Below, piece by piece: positions 63,179 to 64,000 of a DNA stretch of 64,000 nucleotides (the stretch's first letter is position 1; each line of letters starts with the position of its first letter). The position numbers and the translations under genes were made by a program. This stretch comes from Xylanibacter ruminicola (lineage in GTDB: Bacteria > Bacteroidota > Bacteroidia > Bacteroidales > Bacteroidaceae), in contig NZ_FNRF01000004.1 of assembly GCF_900107775.1 (NCBI RefSeq), positions 359,388 through 423,387 of the forward strand, written 5' to 3'. Below the pieces are notes generated by a model. That model saw nothing but the letters and a program-made list of their open reading frames with translations, searched no databases and was not told the DNA's origin.

Positions 63179-63655
63179 ATGATAACAGAACAAGATAAGA
63201 AATTTATGAGGGAAGCCATCCGCCTCGCCAACGAAAGCGTTGAGCGAGGCGGTGGTCCCTTTGGGGCTGTCATTGTAAAGGACGGCGAAATCATTGCTGG
63301 TAGCAGCAACAGTGTAACCATTGATAACGACCCTACAGCTCATGCTGAGGTTAATACCATCAGAAAGGCATGCTTTAAGCTGCGTACATTCGACCTGTCG
63401 GGATGTACCATCTACACCTCGTGCGAACCCTGTCCGATGTGCTTAGGCGCCATCTATTGGGCGCGTATCAGCAAGATATTCTACGGCAACACCCGTAAGG
63501 ATGCCCGAGATATCCAGTTTGCCGATGATTTCATCTACGAGGAGCTGGAACGCCCCATGGACAAGCGTACGGTGCCCATTGTGCCACTACTACGCGACGA
63601 GGCGCTACACACCTTCCGACTGTGGACTGAGAAGACAGATAAGACGGAGTATTAG
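63179..63655 (+). CDS. guaD: Guanine deaminase (nucleoside deaminase family)
   Basis: A 158-aa cytidine-deaminase-fold enzyme with zinc ligands and catalytic Glu in PTAHAEVNTIRKA and TSCEPCPMCLGAIYWAR. NSVTIDNDPTAHAEV and DDFIYEELERPMDKRTVPI match the Bacillus GuaD type, which converts guanine to xanthine, better than TadA. The real start is ATG 63179 (MITEQDKKF); a TTG at 63173 adds two residues. It lies 6 bp after the DUF349 stop, so the two genes are probably co-transcribed. Confidence 0.85.
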   Translation: MITEQDKKFMREAIRLANESVERGGGPFGAVIVKDGEIIAGSSNSVTIDNDPTAHAEVNTIRKACFKLRTFDLSGCTIYTSCEPCPMCLGAIYWARISKIFYGNTRKDARDIQFADDFIYEELERPMDKRTVPIVPLLRDEALHTFRLWTEKTDKTEY

Positions 63656-63658
63656 TTA

Positions 63659-63751
63659 CGAGGAAGGAGGAAGGAGGAAGGACGAAGGAGGAAGGACGAA
63701 GGAGGAAGGACGAAGGAGGAAGGACGAAGGAGGAAGGACGAAGGAGGAAGG
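63659..63751. repeat. Purine-rich tandem repeat behind guaD
   Basis: Begins CGAGGAAGGAGGAAGGAGG right after the guaD stop and continues as about six units of the 14-mer AAGGACGAAGGAGG. It is the longest and most regular member of the dispersed family. Confidence 0.85.
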
Positions 63752-63761
63752 GAAACAAAAA

Positions 63762-63784
63762 AGAGACCTGCGTTGCAGATCTCT
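63762..63784. terminator. Bidirectional terminator between guaD and tRNA-Tyr
   Basis: Stem AGAGACCTGC/GCAGATCTCT (one mismatch), loop GTT. T8 follows on the plus strand and T6 on the minus strand. Confidence 0.88.
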
Positions 63785-63792
63785 TTTTTTTG

Positions 63793-63875
63793 TGGGTGCT
63801 GATGGATTCGAACCACCGAAGTCGAAAGACAGCAGATTTACAGTCTGCCCCATTTGGCCACTCTGGAAAACACCC
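63793..63875 (-). tRNA. tRNA-Tyr (anticodon GTA)
   Basis: 83 nt with a long variable arm. The acceptor stem GGGTGTT pairs with AGCACCC (one G-U). The anticodon loop is CTGTAAA within the stem CAGA...TCTG, the T-arm is GGTTCGAATCC and the discriminator is A. CCA is not encoded. Confidence 0.95.
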
Positions 63876-63893
63876 ATCGCTCAAATGCGGGTG

Positions 63894-63924
63894 CAAAGGT
63901 ACTAAGATTTTTTGAGCTGTGCAA
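63894..63924 (-). promoter_or_regulatory. tRNA-Tyr promoter
   Basis: Minus strand: TTG (63924-63922), 20-bp spacer, TACCTTTG (63901-63894), about 18 bp before the mature 5' end. Confidence 0.75.
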
Positions 63925-64000
63925 ATTTTAGGGCAAGAAATTTTAGAAATAATGCATAAAGAGCTAAAAAAACAAGAATGGAGAGCTTGCATAGACAAAC

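Noticed and set aside
63952..63999. Start of a gene at the right window edge (MHKELKKQEW...)
   Set aside because: Only 16 codons are visible, without a promoter box or other support.

Overview
The window looks like the chromosome of a gut or oral Bacteroidales bacterium, most like Prevotella and its relatives. Evidence: about twenty promoters carry the Bacteroidota -7 box TAnnTTTG, usually 19-21 bp after a TTG; ribosome-binding sites are A-rich instead of Shine-Dalgarno; and the gene set is typical (UpxY antiterminator, phosphate-selective-porin-like protein, GH2 beta-galactosidase, DUF4143 and DUF1703 ATPases, DUF3990/DUF3791 pair, S16 with a long Ala/Glu tail).

Layout. 0-3.7 kb: DUF4143 ATPase and a small-gene cluster (hotdog thioesterase, O-acetyltransferase, DUF1294 and GlsB-like membrane proteins). 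3.7-9.4 kb: housekeeping genes ppdK, rlmD and a porin. 9.3-15.4 kb: a first glycan cluster (MOP flippase and four glycosyltransferases) around rpsP. 15.4-22 kb: exported protein, a GH2 beta-galactosidase split by an in-frame amber codon, a REP-type tyrosine transposase, a DUF1703 ATPase and a 51-codon gene.

22.1-50.1 kb is one AT-rich minus-strand operon of about 26 genes for a surface polysaccharide. It starts with a promoter, a roughly 370-nt leader and upxY. A spacer rich in hairpins and 22-bp repeats follows, then galE, a 3-amino-sugar branch (tandem 3,4-ketoisomerase and aminotransferase), two flippases, an EpsG-type polymerase, many glycosyltransferases, a pyruvyl- and an acyltransferase, and finally a PglC-like initiating phosphoglycosyltransferase with a DegT aminotransferase. 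In the middle lies a phosphonate module: PEP mutase fused to two nucleotidyltransferase-like domains, phosphonopyruvate decarboxylase, an Fe-dependent phosphonoacetaldehyde reductase and LicD. It predicts a glycan carrying 2-hydroxyethylphosphonate.

50.5-55.6 kb is accessory DNA. Two toxin-antitoxin-like modules (DUF3791/DUF3990, MNT/HEPN) are driven by duplicated promoters, and each is followed by a 51-bp palindrome. Next comes a two-gene cassette (SMC-like AAA ATPase plus a putative PD-(D/E)XK nuclease) bracketed by ksgA and a 225-bp duplicate of the ksgA 3' end. 55.6-58.6 kb is repeat-riddled: about 99-bp inverted repeats with outward promoters around a 34-aa membrane peptide, purine-rich repeats inserted in frame in ksgA and in a YbhN-like gene, and a 473-bp IVS-like element encoding a four-helix-bundle protein between inverted copies of that repeat. 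58.6-64 kb: pepD, corA with a short leader peptide, a DUF349 gene, a guanine deaminase and tRNA-Tyr.

The most novel-looking items are the IVS-like element with its dispersed purine repeat, the ATPase/nuclease cassette at ksgA, the 51-bp palindromes of the toxin-antitoxin array, and the structured spacer behind upxY. Coordinates of short sites were counted by eye and may be off by a base or two, mainly next to homopolymer runs.
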